Shown: positions 1 through 8,995 of the stretch, in pieces
Layout of the letters: every line of letters starts with the position of its first letter
Numbering within the stretch: the stretch's first letter is position 1
Source: Gemmobacter sp.
GTDB lineage: Bacteria > Pseudomonadota > Alphaproteobacteria > Rhodobacterales > Rhodobacteraceae
Assembly (NCBI RefSeq): GCF_034676705.1
Contig: NZ_JAUCBS010000009.1
Location: 189,686-253,685 of the forward strand
Reading direction: 5' to 3'
Length of the DNA: 64,000 bases
Position numbers and translations under genes: made by a program
Notes under the pieces: model-generated
The model's input: the letters and a program-made list of their open reading frames with translations, nothing else
Database searches by the model: none
What the model was told of the DNA's origin: nothing

Positions 1-373
1 TGGCCCCGGCCCAGCCACCGCGATAGCCGGCAACCACGCCGATCACGGCCCCGATGAAGGTGGACAGCAGCATCGCCGAAAACCCGACAAGCAGCGAGAT
101 GCGCCCCGCCTCCAGCAGCCGCGCCGCTTGGTCGCGGCCCAGGGGATCGGTGCCCAGGTAATGCAGCCCGGTCATCGGCGGGGCGAACCGTGCCCGCAGG
201 TCGATGTAGAGCGAGTCATACGGCAGCAGCCACGGCCCCACGATGCAGGCCAGCGTCAGCAGGGTGATCATCACCATCCCCACCAGTGCCAGCCGGTGGC
301 GCATGAACTTGCGCACCGCGCGGTTGTGCCACCAGCGGCTGCGGCCAGAGGAGGAAGCGGCAAGGGTTGTCAT
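1..373 (-). CDS. ABC transporter permease, DppC/OppC type (partial)
   Basis: Inner-membrane permease of a peptide/nickel/opine-type ABC importer. The reading frame starts at an ATG at 373 and runs off the window at base 1, giving the first 124 residues. Visible are a basic cytoplasmic N-terminus, the first membrane helix (about residues 28-50), the family motif YLGTDPLGRD and the beginning of the second helix. The family is usually about 290 residues, so roughly 60% is missing. It lies 21 bp downstream of the DppB-type permease and is the last visible gene of the minus-strand transport operon. The family is clear; the substrate is unknown. Confidence 0.9.
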   Translation of the reverse strand, partial: MTTLAASSSGRSRWWHNRAVRKFMRHRLALVGMVMITLLTLACIVGPWLLPYDSLYIDLRARFAPPMTGLHYLGTDPLGRDQAARLLEAGRISLLVGFSAMLLSTFIGAVIGVVAGYRGGWAGA

Positions 374-394
374 GGCAAAATCCTCCGGGTCGCG

Positions 395-1345
395 TCAGCC
401 AAGGCGGATGCGGGGGTCGACCATCGCGACGACGATGTCGGCGATCAGGTTTCCAAGCAGGGTCAGGATGGCGGAAAACATCAACAGGCCCATGATCACG
501 GGGTAGTCGCTGTAACCCAGGCTATCCAGGAACAGCCGCCCCATGCCGGGCCAGGTGAACACGGTTTCCGTCACCAGCGCGCAGCCCAGGATCGACGGCA
601 GGTGCATGCCCGCCAGCGTGATCATCGGCAGCAGGGCGTTGCCCACCACATGCTTGCGCAGCACGCGGCGTTCCGGCACGCCCTTGGCGCGGGCGGTCTT
701 GATGAAGTCCTGGCTGATCACGTCCAGCGTGGCCGACCGCATGTAGCGGCTCCATGTGGCAACGTTGACCAGCGACAGCACGATGCTGGGCAGGATCAGG
801 TGATGCAGATAGTTCAGCACCGATTCCTTGCCGATGGTGTACATGTTGCCGGCCGGCAGCCAGCCCAGTTCCAGCGAGAACACATAAATCCCGACCAGCC
901 CGAACCAGAAGGTCGGGATCGACAGCGCGATCATCGCGCCGACGGTGGCGGCATAGTCGAACCCCGAATACTGATGCGTGGCACCACGCACGCCGATCCA
1001 GGTGCCGATGGCGATGGAAATCGCGGTGGACGACCCCATCAGCAGCAGGGTGGCAAAGACATGGCGGCCGATCACCCCGGTCACCGGGGCGCCATCGCGG
1101 TAGGAATGGCCCCAGTCGCCTTGCAGCATCCGCCAGGCCCAGTCGGCATATTGCACCGGCAGCGGGCGGTTCAGGCCCATCTGTTCCGACAGCCGTTCGA
1201 TATCGGCCTGGGTCATGCCGGGGTCCAGCGTGAATTGCGCCAGCGGCCCGCCGGGCATCAGGTTCAGCACCAGGAATCCGATGATCGACACGATCACCAG
1301 CAGGATGATGCTTTGCCACAGACGGTTCAGCAGGAATACGGTCAT
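395..1345 (-). CDS. ABC transporter permease, DppB/OppB type
   Basis: 316-residue inner-membrane permease, normal for the family. It begins with the typical N-terminal helix (residues about 9-30), has the periplasmic region with the QMGLNRPLPVQY block, then five further helices. The cytoplasmic coupling loop (EAA-like) is around DFIKTARAKGVPERRVL, and the C-terminal part has the family block ETVFTWPGMGRL. It partners with the DppC-type protein encoded just downstream. The gene follows the binding-protein gene after 69 bp in the same operon. Substrate cannot be read from the permease; dipeptides, opines or similar compounds are possible. Confidence 0.93.
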   Translation of the reverse strand: MTVFLLNRLWQSIILLVIVSIIGFLVLNLMPGGPLAQFTLDPGMTQADIERLSEQMGLNRPLPVQYADWAWRMLQGDWGHSYRDGAPVTGVIGRHVFATLLLMGSSTAISIAIGTWIGVRGATHQYSGFDYAATVGAMIALSIPTFWFGLVGIYVFSLELGWLPAGNMYTIGKESVLNYLHHLILPSIVLSLVNVATWSRYMRSATLDVISQDFIKTARAKGVPERRVLRKHVVGNALLPMITLAGMHLPSILGCALVTETVFTWPGMGRLFLDSLGYSDYPVIMGLLMFSAILTLLGNLIADIVVAMVDPRIRLG

Positions 1346-1414
1346 TCGGCCCTCGGTTCACCCGGACAAAAGGGGGGCGGCCGCCCGGTAGCCGGGCAGC
1401 CGCCTGCGGTCAGA

Positions 1415-3070
1415 TCACTTCACCCATTTCCAGGCGGCGGCATGCCAGGCTTCGCTGCGGGTGTTGCCGTTATGCTCGACCCCTTCGATGCCCTGTTTCC
1501 AGCCGCGTGCCGAATTGTCCGAGAACAGCGGCAGGAACGGCAGGTCGGCGCGGATGATCGTCTGCACCTCGTCATAGATCGCCTTGCGCTTTTCCGGGTC
1601 GAAGGTGCGGCTGCCTTCGACAAGCAGTTCGTCCACCCGCGCGTTCTTGTATTGCGAGTTGTTGGACCCGCGCCCGCCCTGCGCCGCGATGGCGCTGGAA
1701 TGGAAGCGGTTGGTCACATCGGGGTCGGCGCCGATCAGGAAGGTGATGCCGACGACCACGGTATCGAACTGCGACTTGGTCCAGAACTCGCCCCAGATCA
1801 CGGCGGCAGGCAGGTTTTCGATCGTCATCTCGACGCCGATCTCGCGCAGGGTCTGCTGGACGAACTGTTGCAGCTGTTCGCGCAGCTGGTTGCCCGAGGT
1901 GGTCGAGTTCTTGAACGCCAGCCGCACGCCGTTCTTGGCGCGGATGCCATCGGCGCCCGGGGCCCAGCCGGCATCATCCAGCAGCTTGCGCGCGCGGTCC
2001 AGGTCAAAGGCATGCTTCGGCAGGTCCGGGTTGTTGTAATAGGACGTGCGCGGCATGAAGGTTTCGACCGATTCCGGCAGGCCGTAATACAGCGCGTCGA
2101 TGATCGCGGCCTTGTCCACGGCGGCATAGATCGCCTCGCGCACGGCCAGTTCCTTGAACTGCGGCAGTTCGTTGTTGAAGTAGATGCATTCGACCGACGG
2201 CGAGGGCACCAGCTTCACCACCTTGCCGGGCAGATCCTTGGCCTCGGCATAGTTGTCGGGGGTGATGTAGTGGCGGCCGACCAGGTCGATGTCGCCGCTT
2301 TTGAACTGGGTGTACATCACCGTCACGTCGGGGATGTATTTGAACACCAGCTGTTCCAGATAGGGGCCTTCGCCGTGATAGTCGGGGTTGGCCACCAGCG
2401 ACACGTTGTCGCCCGCCGTCCGGCTGGCAAACTTGAACGCGCCGGTGCCGATGGGCGACTGGTTGAAGGCGGCGGTGTTCGGATCGGCCTCTTTCTCCAG
2501 GATGTGTTTGGGCACCATGAAGGTTTCGGTCAGGAACGACAGATAGGGCGCGAACGGGCGGTCCATCGTCCAGGTGATTTCGGTGGGCGACACCACGGTG
2601 ATGTTCTTGACCAGCGAATGGCCGATGGTGCGCCAGCTGCGGAAGTTCGGGTTGACGATCAGTTCCAGCGTATACTTCACGTCTTCGGCGGTGAACGGCG
2701 CGCCATCGTGCCATTTCACGTCATCGCGCAGCTTGATGCGCCATTGCAGGCCGTCGGCGGAAATGCCGCCGTTTTCCTGGGTCGGCATTTCGGCGGCCAG
2801 GTTCGGCACGATCTTGCCATCGGGCATCACGCGGAACAGCGCGTCGAACACCGAGAAATGGACGCCGTCATCCACCTCGATCTTGACCATCAGCGGGTTC
2901 AGCACCGTGACTTCCTGCGACAGGCCCACGATCACCCGGCCCGAGGGTGCCGTCTTGCCGGCGGCAAAGGCGGGTTTGCCCAGCAGGTTCGGGGCGATCA
3001 GCCCTGTCGCGCCAAGAATGCCCATCATCTTCAGCGCATCGCGCCGGGTGGTTCCAGTCTGTGCTGCCAT
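1415..3070 (-). CDS. Periplasmic substrate-binding protein, SBP_bac_5 family (Tat-exported)
   Basis: 551 residues, full length for the DppA/OppA-like family 5 solute-binding proteins. The N-terminus carries a twin-arginine signal (TRRDALKMMG, residues 8-17) followed by a hydrophobic stretch ending near AFA, so export is probably by Tat. Family landmarks include the WHDGAPFTAEDVKYT block and the GTGAFKF block. The start ATG at 3070 has a GGGAG ribosome-binding site. It lies between the fused ATPase and the two permeases, an order (ATPase, binding protein, permease, permease) consistent with one operon. The ligand is unknown. Confidence 0.93.
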   Translation of the reverse strand: MAAQTGTTRRDALKMMGILGATGLIAPNLLGKPAFAAGKTAPSGRVIVGLSQEVTVLNPLMVKIEVDDGVHFSVFDALFRVMPDGKIVPNLAAEMPTQENGGISADGLQWRIKLRDDVKWHDGAPFTAEDVKYTLELIVNPNFRSWRTIGHSLVKNITVVSPTEITWTMDRPFAPYLSFLTETFMVPKHILEKEADPNTAAFNQSPIGTGAFKFASRTAGDNVSLVANPDYHGEGPYLEQLVFKYIPDVTVMYTQFKSGDIDLVGRHYITPDNYAEAKDLPGKVVKLVPSPSVECIYFNNELPQFKELAVREAIYAAVDKAAIIDALYYGLPESVETFMPRTSYYNNPDLPKHAFDLDRARKLLDDAGWAPGADGIRAKNGVRLAFKNSTTSGNQLREQLQQFVQQTLREIGVEMTIENLPAAVIWGEFWTKSQFDTVVVGITFLIGADPDVTNRFHSSAIAAQGGRGSNNSQYKNARVDELLVEGSRTFDPEKRKAIYDEVQTIIRADLPFLPLFSDNSARGWKQGIEGVEHNGNTRSEAWHAAAWKWVK

Positions 3071-3115
3071 GTTGAAAACTCCCTGTCTGGCTTGTCGTTA
3101 TGGGTGTCGCGGCGG

Positions 3116-4759
3116 TCAGGCCGCGCGGTCTTCGCCCGGAATGGCGGCCACCAGTTCACGCGTGTAGGCCGATTGCGGGTTGAGAAAGATTTGCGAGGGT
3201 GGCCCGATTTCCACGACCTTGCCCTTTTGCATCACGGCGATTTCGTCGCAGATCTGGCTGGCCACGCGCAGGTCATGGGTGATGAACACCATCGCCACGC
3301 CGGTTTCGCGTTGCACCTGATCCAGCAGCTTCAGGATCTGCGCCTGGATCGACACATCCAGCGCCGAGACGGATTCGTCCGCCACCAGCAGTTCCGGCCT
3401 GAACATCAGCGCGCGGGCAATCCCGATGCGCTGGCGCTGGCCGCCGGAAAATTCGTGCGGATAGCGGCCGAACGCGCCACCATCCAGCCCCACATGCGCC
3501 AGCAGATCCAGCGCATCCTGCCGGGCCTTGTCATAGGGCACGCCATGCGCCACCGGCCCCACCGTCAGGATCTGGCCAATGGTGGACCGCGGGTTCAACG
3601 AGGCGAAGGGATCCTGAAAGATCATCTGGATCCTGGGCCGCAACGCGCGGAACCGGTCCTCTGCCATCGCGGCAATGTCGGTGCCCTGAAACAGGATCTT
3701 GCCGCTGTCGCTGTCCATCAGCTTGACCAAGAGCCGCCCCAACGAGGATTTGCCCGATCCGCTTTCCCCCACCACGCCCAGCGTGCGGCCGGGTTGCAGG
3801 GCAAAGGAAATGTCGTTCACCGCCGGCACCACCCGTTCGCTGCCCAGCCACCTGCTGCCGCTGCGATAGGTCTTGACCAGGTTTTCCACCTTCAGGATCG
3901 GCGCGGCATCGCCGGCCGACGGCGGCACGCGATCCTGCGCCGACAGGTGCGGCACGGCGGCGATCAGGCGTTTGGTATAGGGATGGTCGGGCGATTTCAG
4001 CACCTTGGATGCCGGGCCCTGTTCGACGATATGGCCCTTTTCCATCACGACCACGCTGTCGGCGATTTCTGCCACCACGCCGAAATCATGGGTGATGAAC
4101 ATCACGCTCATGCCCTTGCGGCGCTGGATGTCGCGGATCAGCGTCAGGATCTGGGCCTGGGTCGTCACGTCCAGCGCGGTGGTGGGTTCATCCGCGATCA
4201 GGATCGTGGGTTCCAGCGCCAGCGCCATGGCGATCATCACCCGCTGGCGCTGTCCGCCCGACAGGCGGAACGGGTACTGGTGGAACATCAGCGCCGGATC
4301 GGGCAGGCCCACCTCGGTCAGCAGTTCGACCGCACGGGCACGGCGCGATTCGGGCGTGCCGACGCCATGGGCCATCAGCGCCTCGGTGATCTGGGCGCCC
4401 ACCGTCATCAGCGGGTTCAGCGCCGACAGCGGATCCTGAAAGATCATCGACACCACGCGGCCCCGCAAGCCGCGCAGGTGTTCGGCACTGGCCGACAGCA
4501 CGTCGGTATCGCCCAGCCGGATGGATCCGCCGGCAACCCGGATCGGCCGGGGCAGCAAGCCCATGATGGCATTGGCGGTCACCGATTTGCCCGAGCCCGA
4601 TTCCCCGATGATGCACAGGATCTGGCCGCGCAGCAGATCGAACGAGATGTCCTGCACCGCATGGGCACGTTCCATGCCGGCCGGCAGGCTGACCGTCAGA
4701 TCCCGGACCGAAAGGGTCGCCTCGGCGACTGCCGAAATGCTTGCCGGTGCTGATGCCAC
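3116..4759 (-). CDS. Fused DppD-DppF type ABC ATPase
   Basis: Energises the importer encoded downstream. Two complete ATPase domains lie in one 547-residue chain. The N-terminal half has Walker A GESGSGKS (about 52-59), signature LSGGQRQR and Walker B ILIADEPTTALD; the C-terminal half has a second GESGSGKS, SGGQRQR and LLVADESVSALD. Each half is followed by the C-terminal oligopeptide-transporter extension. I chose the GTG at 4759 because AGGAGG lies 5 bases upstream; the frame stays open to 4930, but that 57-residue extension has no homology features. Fusion of the two ATPases is common in this transporter class. First gene of the minus-strand operon. Confidence 0.92.
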   Translation of the reverse strand: MASAPASISAVAEATLSVRDLTVSLPAGMERAHAVQDISFDLLRGQILCIIGESGSGKSVTANAIMGLLPRPIRVAGGSIRLGDTDVLSASAEHLRGLRGRVVSMIFQDPLSALNPLMTVGAQITEALMAHGVGTPESRRARAVELLTEVGLPDPALMFHQYPFRLSGGQRQRVMIAMALALEPTILIADEPTTALDVTTQAQILTLIRDIQRRKGMSVMFITHDFGVVAEIADSVVVMEKGHIVEQGPASKVLKSPDHPYTKRLIAAVPHLSAQDRVPPSAGDAAPILKVENLVKTYRSGSRWLGSERVVPAVNDISFALQPGRTLGVVGESGSGKSSLGRLLVKLMDSDSGKILFQGTDIAAMAEDRFRALRPRIQMIFQDPFASLNPRSTIGQILTVGPVAHGVPYDKARQDALDLLAHVGLDGGAFGRYPHEFSGGQRQRIGIARALMFRPELLVADESVSALDVSIQAQILKLLDQVQRETGVAMVFITHDLRVASQICDEIAVMQKGKVVEIGPPSQIFLNPQSAYTRELVAAIPGEDRAA

Positions 4760-5058
4760 ACGTGCCTCCTGTTGACCGCCTGATGCCGCGATCTTGAAAA
4801 CCAAGCATATATTGAAAATTCCGGCAAGTGGTATTAAAAACGAAACCGTCGTGAAACCGTTGCCTCGGGGTTGAAACCCAGGCAAACCGTTATCCTGGAT
4901 GGGCAATTTTCCTTCACTGCGGCAGCACACCCCTTCACTTGTGTTTTTTCCTGCTGCGAACGGTTATCACTATTGAAAGTTTGTCGCGGACATTTCACTA
5001 TTTTCACCAGACGGCCCCCGCCTGGGGCCTCGCCCTCGATCCGGGGAGCGGAGGAGAG
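4760..5058. promoter_or_regulatory. Divergent control region with repeated AAACCGT boxes
   Basis: This 299-bp gap separates the ABC importer operon (leftward) from the XRE-cupin regulator operon (rightward) and is AT-richer than its surroundings. AAACCGT occurs three times in direct orientation at 4843, 4854 and 4884, spaced 11 and 30 bp (about one and three helical turns), and an inverted AACGGTT occurs at 4959-4965. TATTGAAA occurs at 4810-4817 and 4971-4978. These phased repeats are candidate operator sites, plausibly for the XRE-cupin protein. No promoter elements can be assigned firmly. Confidence 0.4.
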
Positions 5059-5670
5059 ATGAACGAGCGTATCGTGCCGCCGGGCGAAGGGCGTGCCGCC
5101 GACCCCAATGTCGGAAGCAACCTGCGCAAGCTGCGCAAGGCCAAGGGCCTGTCGCTGCAACGCCTGGCCGACGAATCGGGCGTTTCGGTGGGCATGATCA
5201 GCCAGGTGGAACGCGGGCTGGCCAACCCGTCGATGCGGTTGCTGACCTCGCTGCGGCGGGCGCTGAACATTTCCATGCAGGAACTGTTCGGCGAGGATCC
5301 GGTGGCCGAACCCACCACCACCGATCCCAATTTCGTGCGCCGCAAGGCCAACCGCCCGGTGATCGACCTGGGCACGCTGCACAAGGAACTGCTGACCCCG
5401 ACCGACCAGCGCCACCTGCAACTGATGATCCTGCGGCTGGAACCGGGCGGCGAATCGGGCGGCAAGGCGCTGAGCTATCCGGCCGAAAAGGGCGGGCTCG
5501 TGCTGTCGGGCCGCGTCATCCTCAGCGTCGATGGCGAGGTGGCGGAACTGGCCGGGGGCGACAGCTTCGTCTTTGACAGCGTCAGCCCGCATTTCCTGCG
5601 CAATACCAGCGACGCACCCGCCGAAGTCCTGTGGATCATCGGCGCGGTGCAATTCGACCGCCATCTCTGA
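5059..5670 (+). CDS. XRE-family regulator with C-terminal cupin domain
   Basis: 203-residue transcription factor. Residues about 18-75 form an XRE helix-turn-helix (NLRKLRKAKGLSLQRLAD, then GMISQVERG), and residues about 110-200 form a cupin fold that in this family senses a small ligand (PuuR and related regulators of amine and amino-acid catabolism). The ATG at 5059 follows a GGAGAG ribosome-binding site; an in-frame upstream extension to 4939 is not needed. It is divergent from the peptide-type importer and 22 bp ahead of an FAD amine oxidase, so local control of both is likely. Ligand unknown. Confidence 0.9.
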   Translation: MNERIVPPGEGRAADPNVGSNLRKLRKAKGLSLQRLADESGVSVGMISQVERGLANPSMRLLTSLRRALNISMQELFGEDPVAEPTTTDPNFVRRKANRPVIDLGTLHKELLTPTDQRHLQLMILRLEPGGESGGKALSYPAEKGGLVLSGRVILSVDGEVAELAGGDSFVFDSVSPHFLRNTSDAPAEVLWIIGAVQFDRHL

Positions 5671-5692
5671 CCCCGCCACAACAGGCTGACCC

Positions 5693-7000
5693 ATGACCCA
5701 GACCCGTCCTGCCGCAAAAAGCACCCCCTACTGGTGGGAGGCGGCGCCCGTCAAACCGCTGCCCACCCAACCGCTGGCGCGCACCGCCGATGTGGTCATC
5801 GTGGGCGCCGGTTATGCCGGGCTGACCGCCGGCCTGACGCTGGCCCGCGCCGGCCGCTCGGTGATCGTGCTGGACAAGATGAACCCCGGCGAAGGCGCCT
5901 CGTCGCGCAATGGCGGCATCACCAGCGGCAACATCCGGCTGTCCTATGCCGAACTGGTCAGGAAATTCGGCGAAGCCCGCGCCCTTGCCGTCGAGGCCGA
6001 GGGCAAGGCGGCGCGCGAATTCATCTATGATTTCATCAAGACCGAAGGTCTGGACTGCGATTTCCAGCTGACCGGCCGGTTCTATGGCGCCATCGGCAAG
6101 GAAAACTACGACTCCCTCGCCCGCAGCGCGGAATCGCTGGCCAAATCGCTGGGGATCGACTCCTACGCCGTTCCGCATGCCGAACAGCGCAACTATGTCG
6201 GCACCGACTATTACCGCGGCGGATCGGTGCGGATGGACATCGGCGGGCTGCACCCGGCGAAATACCATGCCGAAATCCTGCGCGTGGCGCTGGCCGCCGG
6301 GGTGACCGTGCATTCCGGCATGGCCGTCACCTCGATCGACAAGGATGTCTCGGGGTTCAAGGTTGTCGCCTCGGGCGGCACGATCACCGCGCGGCAGGTG
6401 CTGATCTGCACCAATGGCTATACCGATGGCGCGGCGCCCTATCTGCGCCGCCGTCTGGTGCCGGTGCGCAGCCGCATCATCGCCACCGAGGAACTGCCCG
6501 CCGGCCTGATGGCGCAGCTGATGCCCCGCCTGATGATGTGCGGCGAAAGCAAGGTTCTGGGGTTCTACTACCGCCCCTCGCCCGATGGGAAACGCATCCT
6601 GCTGGGCGGCCGCGATGCCTCGCAATCCGGCGATCCGGCAGCGCCCACGGTGATGCTGCGCAAGGGGCTGGTGGAGCTGTTCCCCGAACTGGCGAATGTC
6701 GGGCTCAGCCACAGCTGGTTCGGCAATGTCGCCATGCACCAGGACATGCTGCCGCGCATCTTCGAACACAAGGGGCTGACCTATGCGACCGGCTTCTGCG
6801 GGTCGGGCGTGGTCTGGGCACCGTGGATCGGCAGCCGCGCGGCGCTGAAACTGCTGGGCGATGACAAGGCGAAATCCGCCTTCGATTTCCGCCCGCCGCC
6901 CTTCATCCCGTTCTACAACGGCAAGCCCTATTTCATGCCCGCCTTCATCCAGGTCTACCGGATGCAGGACCGTATCGCGATGGCCCGCGCCACGCGCTGA
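5693..7000 (+). CDS. FAD-dependent amine/amino-acid oxidoreductase (DAO, PuuB-like)
   Basis: 435-residue flavoprotein of the DAO superfamily, related to gamma-glutamylputrescine oxidase. The Rossmann FAD site is GAGYAGL near residues 37-43, followed by the E/D dinucleotide-binding end (VLDKMNPGEGASSRNGG), which matches PuuB-like enzymes. The predicted reaction is oxidative deamination of a primary or secondary amine to an aldehyde or oxo-acid. The C-terminal half has the FCGSGVVWAPWIGSRAA block. It starts 22 bp after the regulator gene and is followed 44 bp on by a GhrA-like reductase. It is paralogous to the gene at 27446-28726. The precise substrate is unknown. Confidence 0.88.
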   Translation: MTQTRPAAKSTPYWWEAAPVKPLPTQPLARTADVVIVGAGYAGLTAGLTLARAGRSVIVLDKMNPGEGASSRNGGITSGNIRLSYAELVRKFGEARALAVEAEGKAAREFIYDFIKTEGLDCDFQLTGRFYGAIGKENYDSLARSAESLAKSLGIDSYAVPHAEQRNYVGTDYYRGGSVRMDIGGLHPAKYHAEILRVALAAGVTVHSGMAVTSIDKDVSGFKVVASGGTITARQVLICTNGYTDGAAPYLRRRLVPVRSRIIATEELPAGLMAQLMPRLMMCGESKVLGFYYRPSPDGKRILLGGRDASQSGDPAAPTVMLRKGLVELFPELANVGLSHSWFGNVAMHQDMLPRIFEHKGLTYATGFCGSGVVWAPWIGSRAALKLLGDDKAKSAFDFRPPPFIPFYNGKPYFMPAFIQVYRMQDRIAMARATR

Positions 7001-7044
7001 CCCCTTCGGGCGCTCCGGTGGCGCCCGACCACAAGGACCGCCCC

Positions 7045-7971
7045 ATGACTTTCCTGATGCTCTCCTTCCCCGAACGGGTCGAGGTGTTCCGCCGCCATTT
7101 CGCACGCGACCTGCCCGAGGTGACATTCGCCAGCGATGCGGCGGCGGTCGATCCGGCCGATGTGCGCTATCTGATGTGCTGGACCTTTCCCGACCAGCTG
7201 GAAACCCGCTATCCCAATCTGGAACTGATCTTTTCCGTCGGTGCCGGGATTGATCAGGTGACGGGCGTTCCGATCCCGCCGGGCGCGCGGCTGGTGCGCA
7301 TGGTGGAAAGCGGCATCACCACGCTGATGCGCGATTATGTGGTGATGGCCGTGCTGGCCCTGCATCGCCGCCTGCCCGCCTTCATCGACCAGCAGCGCCG
7401 GGCGGAATGGAAAAGCCAGCCTTTCGTCTGGGCCGATCAGCGCCGGGTCGGCGTTCTGGGCCTGGGCGAACTGGCGCAGGCCGCGCTGGGGGCGCTGGCG
7501 CCCTTTGGTTTCCAGCTGTCGGGCTGGAGCAGGTCGCCGAAAGAGATCGACGGCGTGCGCTGCCACCATGGGCCCGACGGGCTGGCGGCGATGCTGGCCG
7601 AGACGGATATTCTGGTCTGCCTGCTGCCGCTGACACCGGAAACGCGCGGTATCCTGAACGCCGATCTGTTCGCGCAACTGCCGCAGGGCGCCTCGCTGGT
7701 GCAGGTGGGGCGCGGCGGGCACATGGACGCGGCGGCCCTGCTGGCGGCGCTGGACAGCGGCCATCTGGACGCCGCCTTTGTCGATGTGACAGAGCCCGAG
7801 CCGCTGCCCGCCGACCACCCGCTGTGGTCGCATCCCCGGGTGGTGCTGACCCCGCATGTCGCCGCCCATACCCGCGCCGACAGCGCGGCCGAAGCGACCA
7901 TTTCCAACCTGCGCCTGCACCTGTCGGGGCAGGATCCCAAGGGGCTGGTCGATCCGGCACGCGGCTACTGA
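7045..7971 (+). CDS. Glyoxylate/hydroxypyruvate reductase A-like 2-hydroxyacid dehydrogenase
   Basis: 308-residue NAD(P)-dependent D-2-hydroxyacid dehydrogenase of the GhrA group, which reduces glyoxylate, hydroxypyruvate or similar 2-oxoacids. The nucleotide-binding turn is GLGELA (139-144), and the catalytic triad is visible as R223 (VGRG), E252 (TEPEP) and H271 (TPHVAAHTR). The first ATG giving the usual N-terminus is 7045; an in-frame start at 7018 would add nine residues without support. Downstream of and probably co-transcribed with the FAD oxidase, it could recycle an oxo-acid produced by amine oxidation (inference). Confidence 0.88.
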   Translation: MTFLMLSFPERVEVFRRHFARDLPEVTFASDAAAVDPADVRYLMCWTFPDQLETRYPNLELIFSVGAGIDQVTGVPIPPGARLVRMVESGITTLMRDYVVMAVLALHRRLPAFIDQQRRAEWKSQPFVWADQRRVGVLGLGELAQAALGALAPFGFQLSGWSRSPKEIDGVRCHHGPDGLAAMLAETDILVCLLPLTPETRGILNADLFAQLPQGASLVQVGRGGHMDAAALLAALDSGHLDAAFVDVTEPEPLPADHPLWSHPRVVLTPHVAAHTRADSAAEATISNLRLHLSGQDPKGLVDPARGY

Positions 7972-8036
7972 CGGTGCGACGGGGGCACGCCCCCCGCCCG
8001 CGTCCCGCAGCATCCTTCACCTTTGCCGTGCAATTC

Positions 8037-8052
8037 GGCAGAATCTTTCGCC
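8037..8052 (+). promoter_or_regulatory. GGCAG-N3-CTT motif, copy 1
   Basis: GGCAGAATCTTTCGCC, 72 bp before the start of the GNAT gene at 8124 and oriented towards it. It closely matches the element at 18355-18370. Likely a regulator site; the protein is unidentified. Confidence 0.4.
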
Positions 8053-8123
8053 CCAGCCGCCTGATCCACCGCCACCCGGCCCGGCCGACCGCTAGGATCG
8101 CTGCATCACTTGCAGGAGTTTCC

Positions 8124-8975
8124 ATGCCGCAGCCGACCTTGCCCGACCTTGCCCTGATCGGGCTGGACCAGTCCCGCCTGTCGGCCGCCCATGCACTTTC
8201 GGCGGCCGAGAAATGGCCGCACCGGCCCGAGGAATGGGCCTTTCTGCTGGGCATCAGCACGGGCTTCGGCATTCTGGCCGGGGACCGGCTGGTTGGCACC
8301 GCGCTGCTGACGCCCTATGGCACCGATGCGGCGACCTGCAACATGATCATTGTCGATCCGTCGATGCGGGGCCATGGCCTTGGCCGGCGGCTGACGAACG
8401 CGCTGCTGGATGCGGCCGGGGCGCGCGAATGCCGGCTGACGGCGACCGAGGATGGCCGCCCGCTGTATGAAAAGCTGGGCTTTGTGGCCACCGGGCAGAT
8501 CCACCAGTTGCAGGGCAACGTGCCGGCCCTGCCTGTGCCGGATGGCCCCGCCCCGGCCACCCCCGCCGATCTGGCCGACATCGCCGCGCTGGACCGTATG
8601 GCCACCGGCATGGACCGCGCCGACATGATCGCCCGCCTGATGGCCGAGGGGCCGGTGTTCACCCTGCGCACGGGCGGCGCGCTGCGCGGCTTCGTCGCCT
8701 GCCGTCCCTTTGGCCGGGGCCATCTGATGGGCCCGCTGGCCGCGTGCGATGATGCGGCGGCCGAAACCCTGATGCGGGCAGCAATTGCCGCCCATGCCGG
8801 CCGCTTCCTGCGCGTGGACCTGACGGATGCCGGCGCCCGCCATATCGCGCTGGTGCAATCGGCCGGGTTGCTGCCCGTGGGCGGCGGTCTGGCCATGACG
8901 CGGCCCGGCGCCCGGCCCACCCCTGCCCCCGCCGGTGCCAGCACCTATACGCTGGCCAGCCAGGCCCTGTGCTGA
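8124..8975 (+). CDS. Tandem-GNAT acetyltransferase
   Basis: 283 residues. The N-terminal half is a canonical GNAT fold: beta strand ATCNMIIVDP followed by the acetyl-CoA pyrophosphate loop RGHGLGRRL (around residues 84-92) and the LYEKLGF motif near the end of the domain. The C-terminal half resembles a second, degenerate GNAT domain, as in DUF1248-type proteins. I chose the ATG at 8124 because GCAGGAG precedes it; the frame is open far upstream only because of GC-rich antisense coding. The stop is 20 bp from the next oxidase start. It is paralogous to 34307-35188. It may acetylate the amine substrate or product of the adjacent oxidase; acceptor unknown. Confidence 0.82.
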   Translation: MPQPTLPDLALIGLDQSRLSAAHALSAAEKWPHRPEEWAFLLGISTGFGILAGDRLVGTALLTPYGTDAATCNMIIVDPSMRGHGLGRRLTNALLDAAGARECRLTATEDGRPLYEKLGFVATGQIHQLQGNVPALPVPDGPAPATPADLADIAALDRMATGMDRADMIARLMAEGPVFTLRTGGALRGFVACRPFGRGHLMGPLAACDDAAAETLMRAAIAAHAGRFLRVDLTDAGARHIALVQSAGLLPVGGGLAMTRPGARPTPAPAGASTYTLASQALC

Positions 8976-8995
8976 CCCCAAGACCGGAGACCCCC

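Noticed and set aside
128..4753. A 1541-codon open frame on the plus strand
   Set aside because: It is antisense to four well-supported ABC transporter genes. Its composition (runs of H, Q, R, G) is typical of GC-rich shadow frames. The same applies to the very long frames at 40661-45823 (+) and 49704-54086 (-).
8969..8995. GTG start at 8969 for the DadA-type gene
   Set aside because: It overlaps the previous stop and adds unconserved residues; ATG 8996 has a ribosome-binding site and the correct distance to the FAD fold.
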